Assembly: GCA_036877525.1 (NCBI GenBank)
Contig: JAZGTH010000031.1
Coordinates: forward strand, 4,437,501-4,501,500
Reading direction: 5' to 3'
DNA length: 64,000 bases
From: Chromobotia macracanthus
Taxonomy: Eukaryota > Chordata > Actinopteri > Cypriniformes > Botiidae
The notes beneath the pieces are model-generated. The model was not told the DNA's origin and did not search any database. It saw only the letters and a program-made list of their open reading frames with translations. The stretch's first letter is position 1. Every line of letters begins with the position of its first letter. This document shows positions 12,501-27,500 of this stretch, in pieces. The position numbers and the translations under genes are program-made.

Positions 12501-15500
12501 TTTGTTTAATGTGATAAAGTATGGCTGGAGACTGGTAAACCATAAGCATTAAGTTCATTTGTAGCATTCACATGAAAGGACAGAATTGTTGCCTGTTGAT
12601 TTACATTTATTACGTTTATTACGCGTGTTGTAGGAAGGGTTCTTTTGCTGCAGAGCGTCCCTGAACATCTACATCAGGAAATCAGACATGCACACATTGA
12701 CAACAACTCTTTGTTCGTCAATATATAGTCTGTATAGTGCTTAAATACACACTTTATGCTTCTAGGAATTTTTTGTATGCATGTTATGTGCTTGTTATTC
12801 TAATAAACAAAAATTGTGATCTCAGATGTCAGAATTTTGCTATTTAGCTTTACGTTTAGTTACTGTTATATACTGATATTGTTAAAACAGTAAATTGATG
12901 ACGATTAACATGAATGCAATAAGTTATCGCAACAATGGCAAATAATGATAGATTGATTGATGGATTAGCAGCGCATAGGTTTTAATTCCCAGGAAGAGAG
13001 AACAGTGCAAAAAAATGAATACCTTCAACGCACTATAAGTCACTTTGGGCAAAAACAGCCAACAAATGCACAAATGTAAAGAGGCATTGCCATTGTGATA
13101 CATCTAGATGCTTTGAAGAGTGAGCATGCACATCCCAATCAAAAAGTCTCATGAAAAGTGTGTACTGACAGTGTATCGGGGGGGAGGGGTCCTCAACATT
13201 TGAGTGCAAATGCACATTCAGATCTGCTCTATTCTGCTATGAAATGCTCGTTTTTTTTAAGATCCAGGCAATTCCAGATAAAATGCAAGATGGGATTTTT
13301 TTTCTCTTTGAATGTTCTGGTTCACTTAGAAATGTCACATCACAGAAGTAAAATGGGTTGTTAATGCTGGCAAATGAAAGGAAGATGGAGAGCTCTTTCT
13401 TAAGATCTTCATATGATAGTAGTCTTCAAATGATGGACTAGTTCACCCAAATTAATGAAATTTCATTCAGTATTAATTCACTCTTATGTTATTCCAACCC
13501 ATGTGTGACTTCCTTCCCAAAAACACAAAAGGTGATTTTGCTTTTTTTAAGCAACATCCTGGTCACCGAGTTCTATAAAATAATCTGAATAAGTACCCAA
13601 AATCATCAGTATTTTGGGTACTGATGTGTTGTAAATGTAGTCCAAATGACTTAAATAATATTCCAAGCTTGTGTTTCTGAAACAGTTCGATGACTTTGTG
13701 AGTTGAACAGGCAGAACTTTATGTCAATATTTATTGATAACCTCCTTTTCTGTGACCTGTTAACCTCATGAGGTGAACTAGTGAAACAGTGTTTTGGATC
13801 ATTAGACATAAGTGCTGCAAAGAGAGAGCTAGAGCAGATATTAAAATCTTAAGTGAACAGAGTAAACTGTAATTCTGTGTGTTGCTCAGACAAAGCTATA
13901 GTAAAGCTTCAGAAGACTTTAAATATATTGTGCGAGTCATGAAATATTTTTATGGTGCTTTTCAGTCATTTTGGAGCTTGGCAGTCTCAGTCCTCGTTCA
14001 ATTCACCTTTTTGTTCCATGGAAGAAAAGGGTGAAAATAATGACAGTTTTCATTTTTGGCTGTACTATTGCCTAAAGTTCGAACCACACTTTTTTTAGAT
14101 GTTTATTTGAGAGTTTGGCTCAACTAGTTGTTGTAACTAGTAACTAGCCTAATGTTTAAGGAAATAGACTGTTGAAACCAGAGCGGTTGAAGCCTCCAGC
14201 AATTTACGCAACTCTGAATTGCTTAAGGGTGACCGGAGATGCTGTTAGTGTACTGAAAATCAGATACTGTCATTAAAAAGCAACAAGAAATGAAATATGT
14301 GCTTACATAGCTTTCAAAGCACTTTGCAAACAATCCGTTTAGAAAAATAATAAAAGCGCACAATAAATACTTTAGGCTAGCTTTTTTCTGAGGAAAAAAA
14401 AATGTCACATCAAGTTAGGGACCAGCATTTGGACCAAATGCAATGATTGGATGAACATTTTATGGTCCTGCACCTTCCACAGAAGATATACATTACATAA
14501 ATATGCTTGGAGCACTTTATGTAGTGATTGCTATCAGGAAGAGACTTTCAACCAGCGTAACAAAAGTGTTGTGCCTTTCTGTTTTTTTAAAAACACTATA
14601 GTTTTACTGAGTTGTTCATAAGAATGTCAGATTTTATATACCCGAAAACAACAGAGTTATAAATGATCGTAATGCATTACATTTGGCCCACACTCACCTG
14701 TTGCTCCTATAAAAATGGTTTTGCTATTGAGGAAGTACCAGTATGAGCAGATCACTTAGGAGCAAGCCAAATCAATGCAAAAAACCTATATACAATATTG
14801 CATACAATACTAAGCACATGATTGTGTTGTGTCCTATGACATCAAATGAGTTCCTGCCACTACATTTCTGCTGTGGCCAGTTTGATTATTGGGTGCACTG
14901 GCCATTTTGCTGACAGCATAAGTGACACCATTTTCATGAATTTGCTAAAAATGCCCCATGGGGAAGGGAAGAAACCTTTTAAATAGCTGGCTGAAATCTA
15001 CATCCGAGCACAACATGGTTGGCCTTTATCCTGCAGCTTTGGGTTCTCAATGTCTTTTTCTCGTTCATTTCTCTATAGGGATTTAAAAAAAATTCTGAGC
15101 CACCTTTTAAAAGAGTTCTGAGCCTTGTACCAAATCAAACAAGCTCAGAGATGAATCGCAGAGGTACTGAAAAGGTACATATCTGTATGCTTATTCTTTT
15201 ATTTGAAAGTTTGCAGGTTATTGCACTGATTTACACAGAACAGGCAGAAGAACTGTTCACATCAGTGATGGCCACATGCTACAAATTGGCTGCATTCTTG
15301 GGCTTTTTGTCATGAAATAGGAAGTGACAAGGTTCTGTTTGTGGAAGTGTGTGCTAGGCTTTTGTGTCATTTGACATAAACCACTGATTTATATGGTATT
15401 AGAATCTGGGGAAATTGCAATTTAAAAGGGTATGATTTTTCAAATTGCAAAAGCTCCTTTTTTAAACAAGGGATAGTGTTACACAATTTATCGGAAATGA

Positions 15501-18500
15501 AAACGAATTGGAATTACAATTCGTTAAAATCTGCGATTACAGCAGTCCATTGGCACTTATTTCTGTGTGTTTCAGTAGGTGTGTTGCACATTGAATGCAG
15601 TGGTCTGCAGAATAATATTGGTGTGTCCTGTAGCAGTTTGGCCTGTTGAACAACAGATGCTTATGTAGTGCACAAACTGTCTTTACAAGGGACTAAATGG
15701 TACATCCGTTACTAGTCGACATGGAAAATAAATACACGAGATACTGTTCAAAGTACTGTAATTTTAATGTTACGTCTAAAAACATTTTTCAAAATAACGC
15801 ATAAGTTTATATAAAATACATTATTTTTAAAGTGCATGTGGAGTGAAAACTTTTTTTACCTCAGATCGCATGTACCTGTGTCAGTCGTGGTGGTCGCAGA
15901 ATGGCAAGTAGAAAGACGAACAAGTTGTGGCAGCGTTTTACAAGAAAACGTTACAAGAAAACGTATATAGCGTATGTAAGGTTTTTCATAATTCGATTTT
16001 GTTATTCCTTGATTGTTAATTTTGTTAACAGAATACCGCTCACCTGTGAATTATTTTTGTTGTGTTGTTTACATATGTGTTAGCCCACATATGTAAACAA
16101 TTCAACAAAACAGGTGAGCGGTTTACAGAAAACTGTTAATAATAGGCTATATCTGTATATGTGTTGGTCCTGCATTGATCCAGTTGATTTGAATAAATAT
16201 TTAATAATAAAATAAACGTTGAGTTTTTAACGACAGCCTAAATGTTAAATGATCATAATGCACCGCATATTTATGACCTGTTTTTAATGGCATTAATTAT
16301 GGCTGTACATTTTTGACTGTCTTCTGGGGTTTCAAAACTTTAGACCAGTCAGCTACAAAATTTCAGTTTAAACGACTGTCAATTAGTCATTGTGCACATC
16401 ACTAGCCTTTGCTGCTTTCATTCTGGATTTAAGCAGAGCGCATTGCCACATTTACAGCACAGATGCAGAATGCATTCACACTCGCATGCAACGGAACCAC
16501 AGCTGTCCGTCTACACAAACAACAAAGGCTAAGATGTTTGATTTATTTTATTATACGGTTAATTGCAAAGGAAGCGTCTTCAAGATGTTTATTTTATTAT
16601 TGATCTCGTTTAAATGGTTTTGATTGTCCACATTTCCCAACCACCCTCTGCCTGTCACGTGCTTGGAGAAAACTCTGCCAATATTAGCCCAGAATTCATA
16701 GGAACTCTCTATAAAAACGGGTAAATGTAAATGAAATAATCAGCATTATTAATCACAATTACAAGGGACAGAATCCACAATTTTGATTTATGTCAAAATC
16801 ATGCAGCCCTAACAAGGGATTTGAATCATGGTCTTAACATAACCTCTGCAGTCTGCAAAACGTTTGTCTGTAGAAAAGCAAAGTTCTACAGACAGTCTCG
16901 GTACCTAAAGGCTAGTTCACACTCCCCCAACAAACATGCTTTGTTTTCTTGTTTGGATAGCATTTGTTTTAAAGAGTCTGTAACAGTCTGTAATTTCATA
17001 ATCAGTGTGAGTAAATTAGCGGTCTCTCCCTTCATGCATGTGTGCGGAGATCTGCTTGTAAAGAAGTGTGTTCTTGCTTATTTTGATAGCAAAATAGGCA
17101 TAAACAAAATAGATTGCAAAATAGATCACAACGAAAATCTGATAGTGCTTCTGATGTGTAAACTCGTGTTTAAAAGCAATGAAGTGTGTAGTGCTCGAAC
17201 GATGACCACTCGCTTGTAATACAGCAACACTTTTCATAAGAAAGACTTAAATCAGACACCATGATCACCACCTTATCGCGCATTTGTCACATTTATGCAT
17301 ATATTTATACTTATTGTCTATCTTTAATGTGCTGTATATATGATGTACCTCAGAAGATAATGAGAAGATAATTGTTTTAGAAACAAGGTTCTCTCTATCA
17401 GGACTTAATCTGTTGATATTTTCAATGCATTTTCACAAGCTAAAAATGTTATATTTCTACATGTAAATTCCAAAAACAACTATAAATATAAATGGTATGA
17501 CATAGGCCTACGGCTGGTTTACTGAAGGATTTCTAAGGCAAACCCCCACCCCAAGAATGTCTGTGTACACCTTTTGTGTGACCTTATTTTTCTGCTTTGT
17601 TACATCTGCTCTGTTGAAACCTGAAATGAACTTCTCATTTGACAACAGACTGCTGAAGACAGTAGATGCAGTAAGAATCTCATCTCTGTTTCTTTCCCAA
17701 AAGTACTGAAAGAATCGTTAATGGAACCATTAAGGAACCGGAATTGCTGAGAGGAATCGGAACCAGAGTCATTAAATTCCTTATGGTTCTCAACTCTGTT
17801 GGGGTATCAGAAGTGTTTTTTGTTGTAAGAGGTAGCGAGATCTGGTGGGGGAGGAACTGTGGCATGGCATCACTTCTGCCAGTTTACCTGCAGTACACAG
17901 ACATACATGAATTCATGCTCAGTGAATAGTGAATAGTGAACAGTCCAAGTGAGCATTATTTAAATGTATAATCTCTTGAAGAACAGACTTTTTACTTGGC
18001 CTTAACCATCTGAATCAGGGCTCTAGAACTCTGTTTACCTGAAAGCCACTAGCCACGTGGTAGTATTCATATTCTCTATCATCGGCCAGTTCAACATTTC
18101 AACAAAAACTCTTTTTCTAGTTCTTTGCACAGTTATATAGATATTAATGCATGTACAGGCTTTTTCCAAAATAACTAGCATACTGCTCTCACTGCATAAA
18201 TAGTGGTCACAAGATCAAAGATTGTATTTCTGGAAATCAGGTTTATTCTTGTATATCAGCAGGTAGCAGCCCCTGTTAAGAGACTGTAATTAATGTGACC
18301 GTAAATGTGCTTCAACGTAATTGTCAGCTATTTAAATATAAATGGACTAAAAATACATGGCAATCAATTAAAGGTGCTTTAAGCCGTTCTAGATTATCCA
18401 CAACTAAATTAGACGCATTCATTTTCTGAGGGTATTTTTTTGGTCCTCGTCTAAAGTTCTTGGAGTACATGGAAATGCATATACATTTTTACTGACACTG

Positions 18501-21500
18501 AGTGCTAAAACCCATTAAGCATTAAAATTAGTCATAATGCATTGTCATTGTGTTAAATTCTGCTAACTTTAAAATTCTCTTATTGATTTCCGAAGAAAAA
18601 CGAAAACCAAACTTTTTTTGTACTATGTGAGAGTGAGGTAATGGTTTTTATTTTGGGAGATCTCATCCTCCATAGTTACAGGAACACTGTGTTGCAACGA
18701 TCAACTATTAAATGAAGTAAACTGCAGTGGCAGTGTGCTGAAATCTCTTTTGAAATGTCTGGGTCTATGTCAAACTCTAAAAGTGTGTCATTGAGATGAT
18801 TACACAGAGGTTGTACATACCTGCTTTTGTTATTTCCAAATAGCTCTGCATGGGCTTGTATGTCATAGTGCTACAATAATACCTGGGAGGATCCAGGCAT
18901 GAAGAATTATCAGCAACACCTTAGCAAGTGTAATACACAAGGACACACCCATAATGGACATCTGGGACATTTATGAATGAACAAAGGGATATTGCTTTAC
19001 CAGTGTCGATCCCAGGGCGTATTCATTCTTTTTCAAAGTCTCAGATGTGGACTTTATTGCATAGGGAATAATTCATGCAGTGAAGTTGCGACTTCGGATA
19101 AATTACATAAGAAAGGCAGCTTCATGATTTGGGGGATGTGCATAATATATGTTGCCTAAATCATAAAGCGTTGCTTGGAGGTTATTAGGGTGTTTTAGTT
19201 GGTTGCTAAGTGGTTACTGGTTCAAGTCTGATTAGCTATGCCTTGAAATTTCGTGGGTTAGGTTTATTCATTTCTCTAACGCCCCATATATAAACAACAG
19301 CAATAGTAGCGCTTACCTTAACAAGCATCACTGGTTATGTAAATAGTGTTTAACTGCTAGAATTTAGGAAGTCGTTTTAAATGTACACATTTATATAACT
19401 GCAATTGAGATTTAGGCTTTATTTAATCCTCACATTGTCACTTAGTGGTTCTGAAACATTGTGGCAGTCAGAGCTCAGTTCAGCTGTACTTTGGTTTTAT
19501 GGGATTTTGGGGGGCCAAACGGCCCTCACGGGGCCTGCACACATTCCTCACCCCTACCAGATCCACACCACTCAACCTCTCTGCAATCACTTTTACAGTC
19601 TGAATGTACGTGTATTCTCAGATCATTATGTATAGAGTTGAGGTTATGTGTTTCTACTCATTGTTTTTCCAGAGCGCATTTATTGTCAGCAGTCAACATA
19701 CTGGCCTGCTTTCTCTTTTTCCCTTTTATTGAATAACCCGCTTCTTATTCATACTGTCCAGTGTGTCCACAGTATAGTCCACTTCTTTTGTTCACAATCA
19801 CCTATTATTTATCCATCAGACAGACTGTCGTTGGCTGTAAATATATTTAAGAGTGTCATCCACACATAGCATTCACTCTGACCTTTTTCTAACAGCTTAT
19901 TTACAAAAGGAAAATGCAAGTCTCACCAGAGAGTCAGCAGAGGTCTGGGAGAGTGGGAACACTGTAACACGAGACTTTTCTCATACATAGTTCAGCAACA
20001 ACTGGAGCAGGCCGCTCTTTGATTCCCGTTTCACACACACACTCGGGTCAATAGCTGACAGCCAAATGTTGAGGTCAAAAGGCTTTGATTGAGAGCACAT
20101 TCAAGTGCAGGGCTGGAGCCAGGAAGGGCTGTAGGGAATGACGTTCTTTGTGTTCATTGTATGACCTATCCAGCGTGGTACCTCTCCTTTTTGTTTTTTG
20201 GAACTAATTGAAAATTTTCCTTTTTCTCCTCAGGGCGTATTCCCTGGTCGACTCCAGCCAGGTGTCAACCTTTCTTATCTCCATCCTTCTCATCGTGTAC
20301 GGCAGCTTCAGGTACGTTCCCTACACACTCCTGCAGTTCTGCTAGACCTAAACTCAAGGCTTTACAATAAGGGTGGTGCCGGCCCATTGTGGTGGTTTCA
20401 GGAGTTTCAGGCCTGATGATAGGGATGTCACTTCAGCTGTTGGAAATGTTTTTTATGAATGTAGAGCAGTCAGAAACATTATATAAGCTGTATTATTTAT
20501 TATATTTTCAGAAAAACAAAAGGAAAACAAAAATAATTATTGGCACGTATAGAAATGCATTGCTAAAAGTAACAGAATTTTGTGGTGGGCCAGCAAAATT
20601 GGGTTACTTTAAAACTTTTGTTGCCGGTTTTGTTTTTGGTGGGTTAAAGGTTTAACACATTGCATGAGTTTTATTTTATTAAAATACTGGTATTGATAGT
20701 ACTAGTATTGAACCATTGTGCTGGTTTTGTGGGCCAGTGAAAAGTTCTCATAGAAATGACTATGCTATAGTTCACTGATTCTTTTGTCAGTGGGGTTGTA
20801 AAAAAATCAGTGTACTTAACGGCAGTACGACACAATCCTGTCGTGTATTATGCATGTATTAAACATGTCAAACCAAACAACATTTAGAGCAAGACTGCAA
20901 GAAACGTGTATGTAGCCACTGTCTGCTGGTGAATCAAGGAACAGAAAGTGTCTGGGTTTTTGAAAATAGCAATATATTACAGTGTATTGTGATGTATTGC
21001 AATACTTAATTGTAGTTAACTCGTATTGCTTAAAATCACAATTTTATTGTATCCTGGCTCAAGTATTGTGTATAGTATCTTATTGTGGGACCTTTGGTGA
21101 TTCCCACCCTACAAGGTTTGTGACTAAATGTGTGTCTGTCCACACAGGTCATTAAACATGGACTGTGAGAACCAGGAGAAGGACAAAGATGGAAACCCCA
21201 CCACCACTAGCTCCTTCAACAATGCCAACTCCAACAACAGTGAGTATTGGCCCAGTTACACCAAATATGACTTAACTTAGCAGGCTTCTTAAGTTTTGAA
21301 TTCCTTGACAAAAACACTGCTAGGGGGTCTATTGCATGAGACAAGTGGGGACAGCGTGCTGATGAAAACACTATATATACACTAGAACGTGCTAGAAACT
21401 ATTTGAGATCTATGCCAGTATAAAGTAGAAAGTGACAGTAAGAGCTATTGAGGATGAAATCCTTAGTTTAACGGAATAAGAAGACATGCAGTTACTTTGC

Positions 21501-24500
21501 AGCCGACACAATAGGAAGAACCGTGTCGTGATCACTAGTGGTTTACTTAGATGTTCCCAAAACTTTTATCATAGTACCTATGTGATCATGTGGGTGACAT
21601 GAACAAACATGTAATGTGTTTAAAAAGGCCGTTTGAATAGCTGTATGTAACACCCGCTTGTACAGCGCGTCTCTCTATCAGCAGCTGGTCACGTCACCGG
21701 TTATTCTCGAATCACAAATATGTGATTGTATGCGGTGGGTGGCAGCTTTACCTGTCACACGTATGTGATTGTACAGCTCAATGGTTAAACTCTGTTCCAG
21801 ATGGAATGTTACAGTAGGTATTATTTTATGACCGACTGCATTGTCACATGACCTCATTGTGTCACATGACCTCATTGTGTTACATTCTGAGCGCAGTATA
21901 CATACCATAAACTACAGATATAGTCAGAGTGTATGTTAGTATGCTATTCTAAACATAACCCAAATTGTGTGTTGGTAAAAACAGGAAGTCTACATTCTAC
22001 ATTCTCACATGTTTTTACAGGTATTCAGACCATAGACTCCACACAGGCACTGTTCCTGCCCATCGGAGCCTCTGTGTCTCTGCTTGTCATGTTTTTCTTC
22101 TTCGACTCGGTTCAAGTGGTGTTCACCATCTGCACTGCAGGTACACACACCACCGACCTTTATCTGATCCTGACTCAAACATTGACCTGATTCACATGCA
22201 ACACAGCATCATGACATGGCTACACACTTAAGCAACATTTACGCAACTCTGTTTATCTTATTTCCCCTCTGCACCTCCCTTGTTTTTCCACCGCAGTTCT
22301 GGCGACCATCGCGTTTGCGTTCCTCCTGTTGCCGATGTGCCAGTATCTCACCAGACCTTGCTCCCCGCAGAACAAGTAAGGACAAGAATGTTTGCTCACT
22401 CATCGCGGGGCTTTGCGGTTAGCTGCGGTTTCCTCTGTATACATGCACACGATGGTTGATGTGTCAACAAACCCTGTTATGTTGAATAGAGATACTAAAA
22501 ATACTAAATATACATAAAAAAACTAAAACACACTAAAAATGAATAAATATCTTTCATTATTTTTATCTTAGGGGGAATCTTAACCTGTCAACCCTGTTTC
22601 CAACTGCCTTTTTTTTTTTTTTTTAAGAAATCTCAGCATTGCATTTTTTAATAAGCACCTTGAAGTGTCATGACCTTTACAGCTGAGGTCTTCTTACAAG
22701 GCTGGTAATGACTAATGACCTCTAATACTGTTACTTTTCATGGCATGGTTATATTCCAACATAAAAGGGTCTACTGATCTAGGACCTCTACAATAATTCT
22801 GTTACATTTCTGTTCAATACACTATTTTGTACCACAAATTTGAGCAAAGAGTGACAAATGTCAGAAAACCCCTGTGGTGAGGAACACAGTGTTGTTTTAG
22901 GCCTCAGGGAGGCATTTGTTTTAGATAAATAAACATAAAACACTACTAAAGTCTCCATAAAGAGTGTCCTGACAAATGATAAAAGGCAGTGGAGTTTTGT
23001 GTTGATTTCTTCACTTTGCGTCATAATGTTATTGTTCCTTTAGAAACCTAAAACTTCCTTCCAGCATAAATTAAAATGAATCAATCTAGGCCCAGTTTAC
23101 CAAATGCTGGTAATTTTATTAGAAATGTATTCTTAGTGATAAAAAAATATTCTTAGTTCATCTGGGCATTTTTCTTTTATCAGTAGGGTTTGGTTTTGCC
23201 TGTGGTAAATGCTTTATAAATATTCCCTATTCATGTAATCTAGAACCTCTTCTGTTAGCTTTGGGTGGAACGGTTCTTTTGTCTTGTGTATTAATGCTCA
23301 ACAGCATTAGAAACCAGAAAAAGGGCCTTGCGCCCCAGCCGAGTGACATCAGCTCGGTCAGGTTTCCAGCTTGTGAACTTCTCCTTTGTTTTCAGGATCT
23401 CATTTGGCTGCTGCGGCCGCTTCACGTTGGCAGAGTTGCTGTCCTTTTCCCTGTCCGTCATGCTGGTTCTCATCTGGGTGTTGACAGGACACTGGCTGCT
23501 CATGGACGGTGCGTCCTGATTGTGCAGGCGTGTGTATTTATGTGTGTGTGTGTGTGTGTGTGTGTGTGATATGAGAACACGTGTATAACATAATGTAAAT
23601 AAGTTCTCTTGTCTTTCTCCTGTGTCTTTAACTGTAGGGAGTGGCATAGTTTTATTGTGCTCTGCGTCATATTGTGTTATTGTCTCTGCAGCTCTTGCCA
23701 TGGGGCTCTGTGTGGCTATGATTGCATTTGTGAGGCTGCCCAGTCTCAAGGTGTCGTGCCTACTGCTGTCAGGCCTGCTCATCTATGATGTGTTCTGGGT
23801 AAGCAGTTAACCAATCTCATAAATGTCATAAATGTTCAGGTCATACTGCCCAACACCAGGAACCCATATATCACAGTGTGAATCATTTTATATCAGTTAT
23901 GATTTATAAACAAGCAGTTAGGTTTAGAAACACTTGATTTTGTATTTATTAAGCTTGTGCTTAAAGGGATAGTTTGCCCCAAAATGAAATTATTTTATCG
24001 GTTGTTTGAATCGTATAGTGCACCATATGAAGTAGGTTGAGAGTGTTCTGCTTTGAAGATTATATTGGAGCATTGATTTGTTTTACTTTGTGTGCATAAT
24101 TCCTACTTCTCTTTTTCTTTTTTCAGTTTTTAATTCAGTTTTCACTGTTATTCTGAAATGTAAAAAATTAAAGGTAATGAGGAAAGAATTTGTTTAAAAT
24201 TTATCTATGAAATATTGTGGTAAATGTAGTTATGACTCTTATCTATGATTGGATGAGCCACATTTGAAACCATTGAACAACAGCCAGTACACATGGATGC
24301 AAATCAACACAGTTTCGAATAAATGCCGCAAGTTGTAACCATAAACAAATAACAAAATCGTGCCTGATAGCTTTTCATAAGATGTTCTTCCAGATCCTGA
24401 CTTGTTTGGGATGTGTCCCAGTTTGTATTTTAACAAAACTCAATGTTTCTTTCCTCTCCAATGTAATAAAAGCTGTCCTGCCCTTTGATTACCATGCAAA

Positions 24501-27500
24501 TGTATCTACTACAGTATAAACAGTATAGCGCAATCACCAACAGACACACTTGTGCCATCACGTCATACTGCCCTATGTCAAGTGCCCAGGTGCGTCAAGC
24601 CCTATAATTGCTGCACATGAAAAAATCTAACAAAAGTGGAAAGAATCCTATAAACAGTCTTGTTCACAAAGAGTCATTTAGCATATACTTATATTCAAAG
24701 CAACCTGGTGTTAAGTGCCTCGCTGAAGTGTTTTACAAGGTTCAAACCAATGACCATATGAGTGCTGGGCCACACCCACTTTTTGTGAGTGTAAAATAAT
24801 ATTTAGTTTCAACCCTAATACAGAACATTTAAAAATACCCATCACAGATTAGCATTCCCCATCCCACTCCTGTGCTGACTGTCAAGGCCTTTTCGTCAGC
24901 GTCGAAAATCATTCCAGACACACTTACTCAAGCTTGACATCACTCTTTCTCAGCATCTTAAAACAGCAGGGCAAGCTCATCTTTTCCTCTGACTCATTCC
25001 CTGTAGGTCTTCTTCTCCGCCTACATCTTCAACAGCAACGTGATGGTGAAGGTGGCCACACAGCCTGCGGACAACCCCCTTGACGTTCTCTCCCGCAAAC
25101 TGCACCTGGGTCCCGGAATGGGGAGGGATGTCCCACGCCTCTCTCTCCCTGGAAAGTTGGTGTTCCCAAGCTCCAGCGGAAGTCACTTCTCCATGCTGGG
25201 CATCGGTGACATCGTCATGCCCGGTTTGCTGCTGTGTTTCGTACTGCGATACGACAACTATAAGAAACAGGCCACGGGGGAAGTACCCGGCCCTGCCAAC
25301 ATGTCTGGCCGCATGCAGCGGGTTTCCTACTTCCACTGCACTCTTATTGGTTACTTTGTTGGTACGTGTCATTGTGTAGAGTTTTTAATGTTTTATGTAA
25401 TATTTTATGATATAAAGTCAATAATGATTATTACAGTATAAAAAATGCGTATTCATAGTTTTGTCAAATTAAATAATAATATGAGTTTCTCAGAGGAATC
25501 GCATATCAATATTTGCTTAGAAAAGCCCCCAAATGATCTGATCTGTCTGATCCGTTTGTGCTACTACTTGTTGGTCCATGCAGATGGACATTATTTGGCT
25601 GTTGCTGATCAATTCGCTGAGATTTCTCAGAATATCGCTTTACAACTAAAATTCAATGGACAGTCAATACGAATTCAATTCAGTACAGTCAGTCTCCAGT
25701 TAAAATGCAGCGTGTCCATCTCTGATTAAAGAAATCTCCAGGTTTCTTCCTAAACATAGTCATTGGTCACAGCTTGTCCGTTCACACCCTCCTCTTTAAG
25801 TGGGTGAAATGCATTGTGACTAATGGTTTTGAATGCGTTCGTTCTCACAGGTTTTGTTTTCTTTAGCAGCCGTCAGTGCAGCAGCTCTCACATGATTGGG
25901 TATCTCTCTGTCTTCCTGTCTCAGGTCTGCTGACTGCCACTGTAGCCTCTCGTATTCATCGCGCAGCCCAGCCTGCCCTCCTGTACCTGGTGCCCTTCAC
26001 TCTGCTGCCTCTGCTCACCATGGCCTACCTGAAGGTACGTCTGTTTGAAGGTGTTTGAAGACTTGATTCCTATTTGAAGAGCATCAATGTGGTGTCACTT
26101 TCGTTACTAAGAACCTGGATTTGCTCACGTGTTCAGAAACAATGCAGAAGTCTGTGTTGGGTCATCCTCCAGTTACATGAGCAGGGTGTGTGCCGTATCT
26201 GTAACATGCTGCTGCATTATTTAGCAGCCAGCTTGCATACACACCTGTGTGTGTAGCAGGAATACCCACAGATAGTAAAGCATCAGTTATGCTGGGTTCT
26301 TTTCACTGTGGAAGATGTTTTGTCATGCATGTCTTGTAACCCAATCAGAGAAATTGTTTGTAGCTCAGTCATCATGGCAACAACCTCCCTGTCCAAACAA
26401 TAAAATGGAATGATCAGTTGTGAACATAAAATTTTTTTATCTACGTATAATAGACACCTGATGTACTGACTGTGATAAGTGCTGTTACAGAAGGTGCATA
26501 TAACTAGACTATCCTAATGAAACAAAATACAGGTCCACAAAGACTTCCTGTTGAGTATGATGTCATCAGATCACACATTCGCTCGTTAGGTGATAGCTAG
26601 AAGCTAAACAAAAATGTGTAATTTTATTCCTGGTTACATTTTCCAAAGTGCATTTAGTGTCATGGTATGCTGCAGTTCTTGCTGAACTTGTAGCACGTTA
26701 GCGCAGCAAGATCAAATCTGGTGTGTTGGATTATACAGAAGCATTCAAACATGGTTAAAAATAGAAATTTGCCGAGGTAATTAGAATAAGTACAAGTTCA
26801 ATCCAAAAGGTTTTACAATTGCTATTGGAACTGTTGTTTGGGAGATTATGCTGTGTATTGTTCTGTGTGTATGTGATTTTAATTGTGTTTGTTAAGCACA
26901 GTGGTGTATCATATAAAGATAAAATATTTTGTTGGCAAAGGGCTTGGTGGCATAAAGGTTGGCGTGCACGTGTTTGTGTGTGTGCGCGCCTGCGTGTGTG
27001 TGCATGCCTGTGTGTGTGTGCATGCCTGTGTCTTTGTCTGGATGGGTGTGACCTCCATGCCTGGAAAAAAGCTCTAAACATAGAAGATCATGTAAAGAGA
27101 GCTACACAGGTCTGTACTGCTTTCATCAGCACTTCTGCACACTTCTGTTGAATGTTAATCAGTTGTGAAACGCATAGGTGAGACAATAGTGGCTTTCTGT
27201 ATGAAGCACTCATCTGAAGCTGACAGTGTTAATGTGTACACAAAGGGGGCTGGACTAGAAGAGGACATAATTATAGTGTAGTGTTATTTTTTTATTTTTT
27301 TTTACCTGGTTGGACTAGTTGTTCAGATTAAGCTAAACTTTACAATAACCCCACCATAAAAAATGCATTTTAATTTAGAAAAACATTTTATGTCACACAT
27401 TTATGCATTTTTATTTAATATTTAATAACCTAAATATAAACAATTGTTAGGTTTTAAATTTGTCGTGACAGCTAAAAATTCATTAATTTATACATACATT

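Larger units (their letters stand above)
9531..20233 (+). other. sppl3: Large first intron of sppl3
   Basis: This 10.7 kb intron starts with GTGAGT and ends TTTCTCCTCAG. It holds two palindromic element copies, a local direct repeat (10243-10350 against 11081-11190), a degraded SINE, a MITE-like element with both ends and a long hairpin at 16024-16138. I see no other gene inside it. Confidence 0.85.

Noticed and set aside
26755..27151. Cysteine- or histidine-rich frames on both strands
   Set aside because: Produced by the imperfect GT tract in sppl3 intron 9; no splice or family support.
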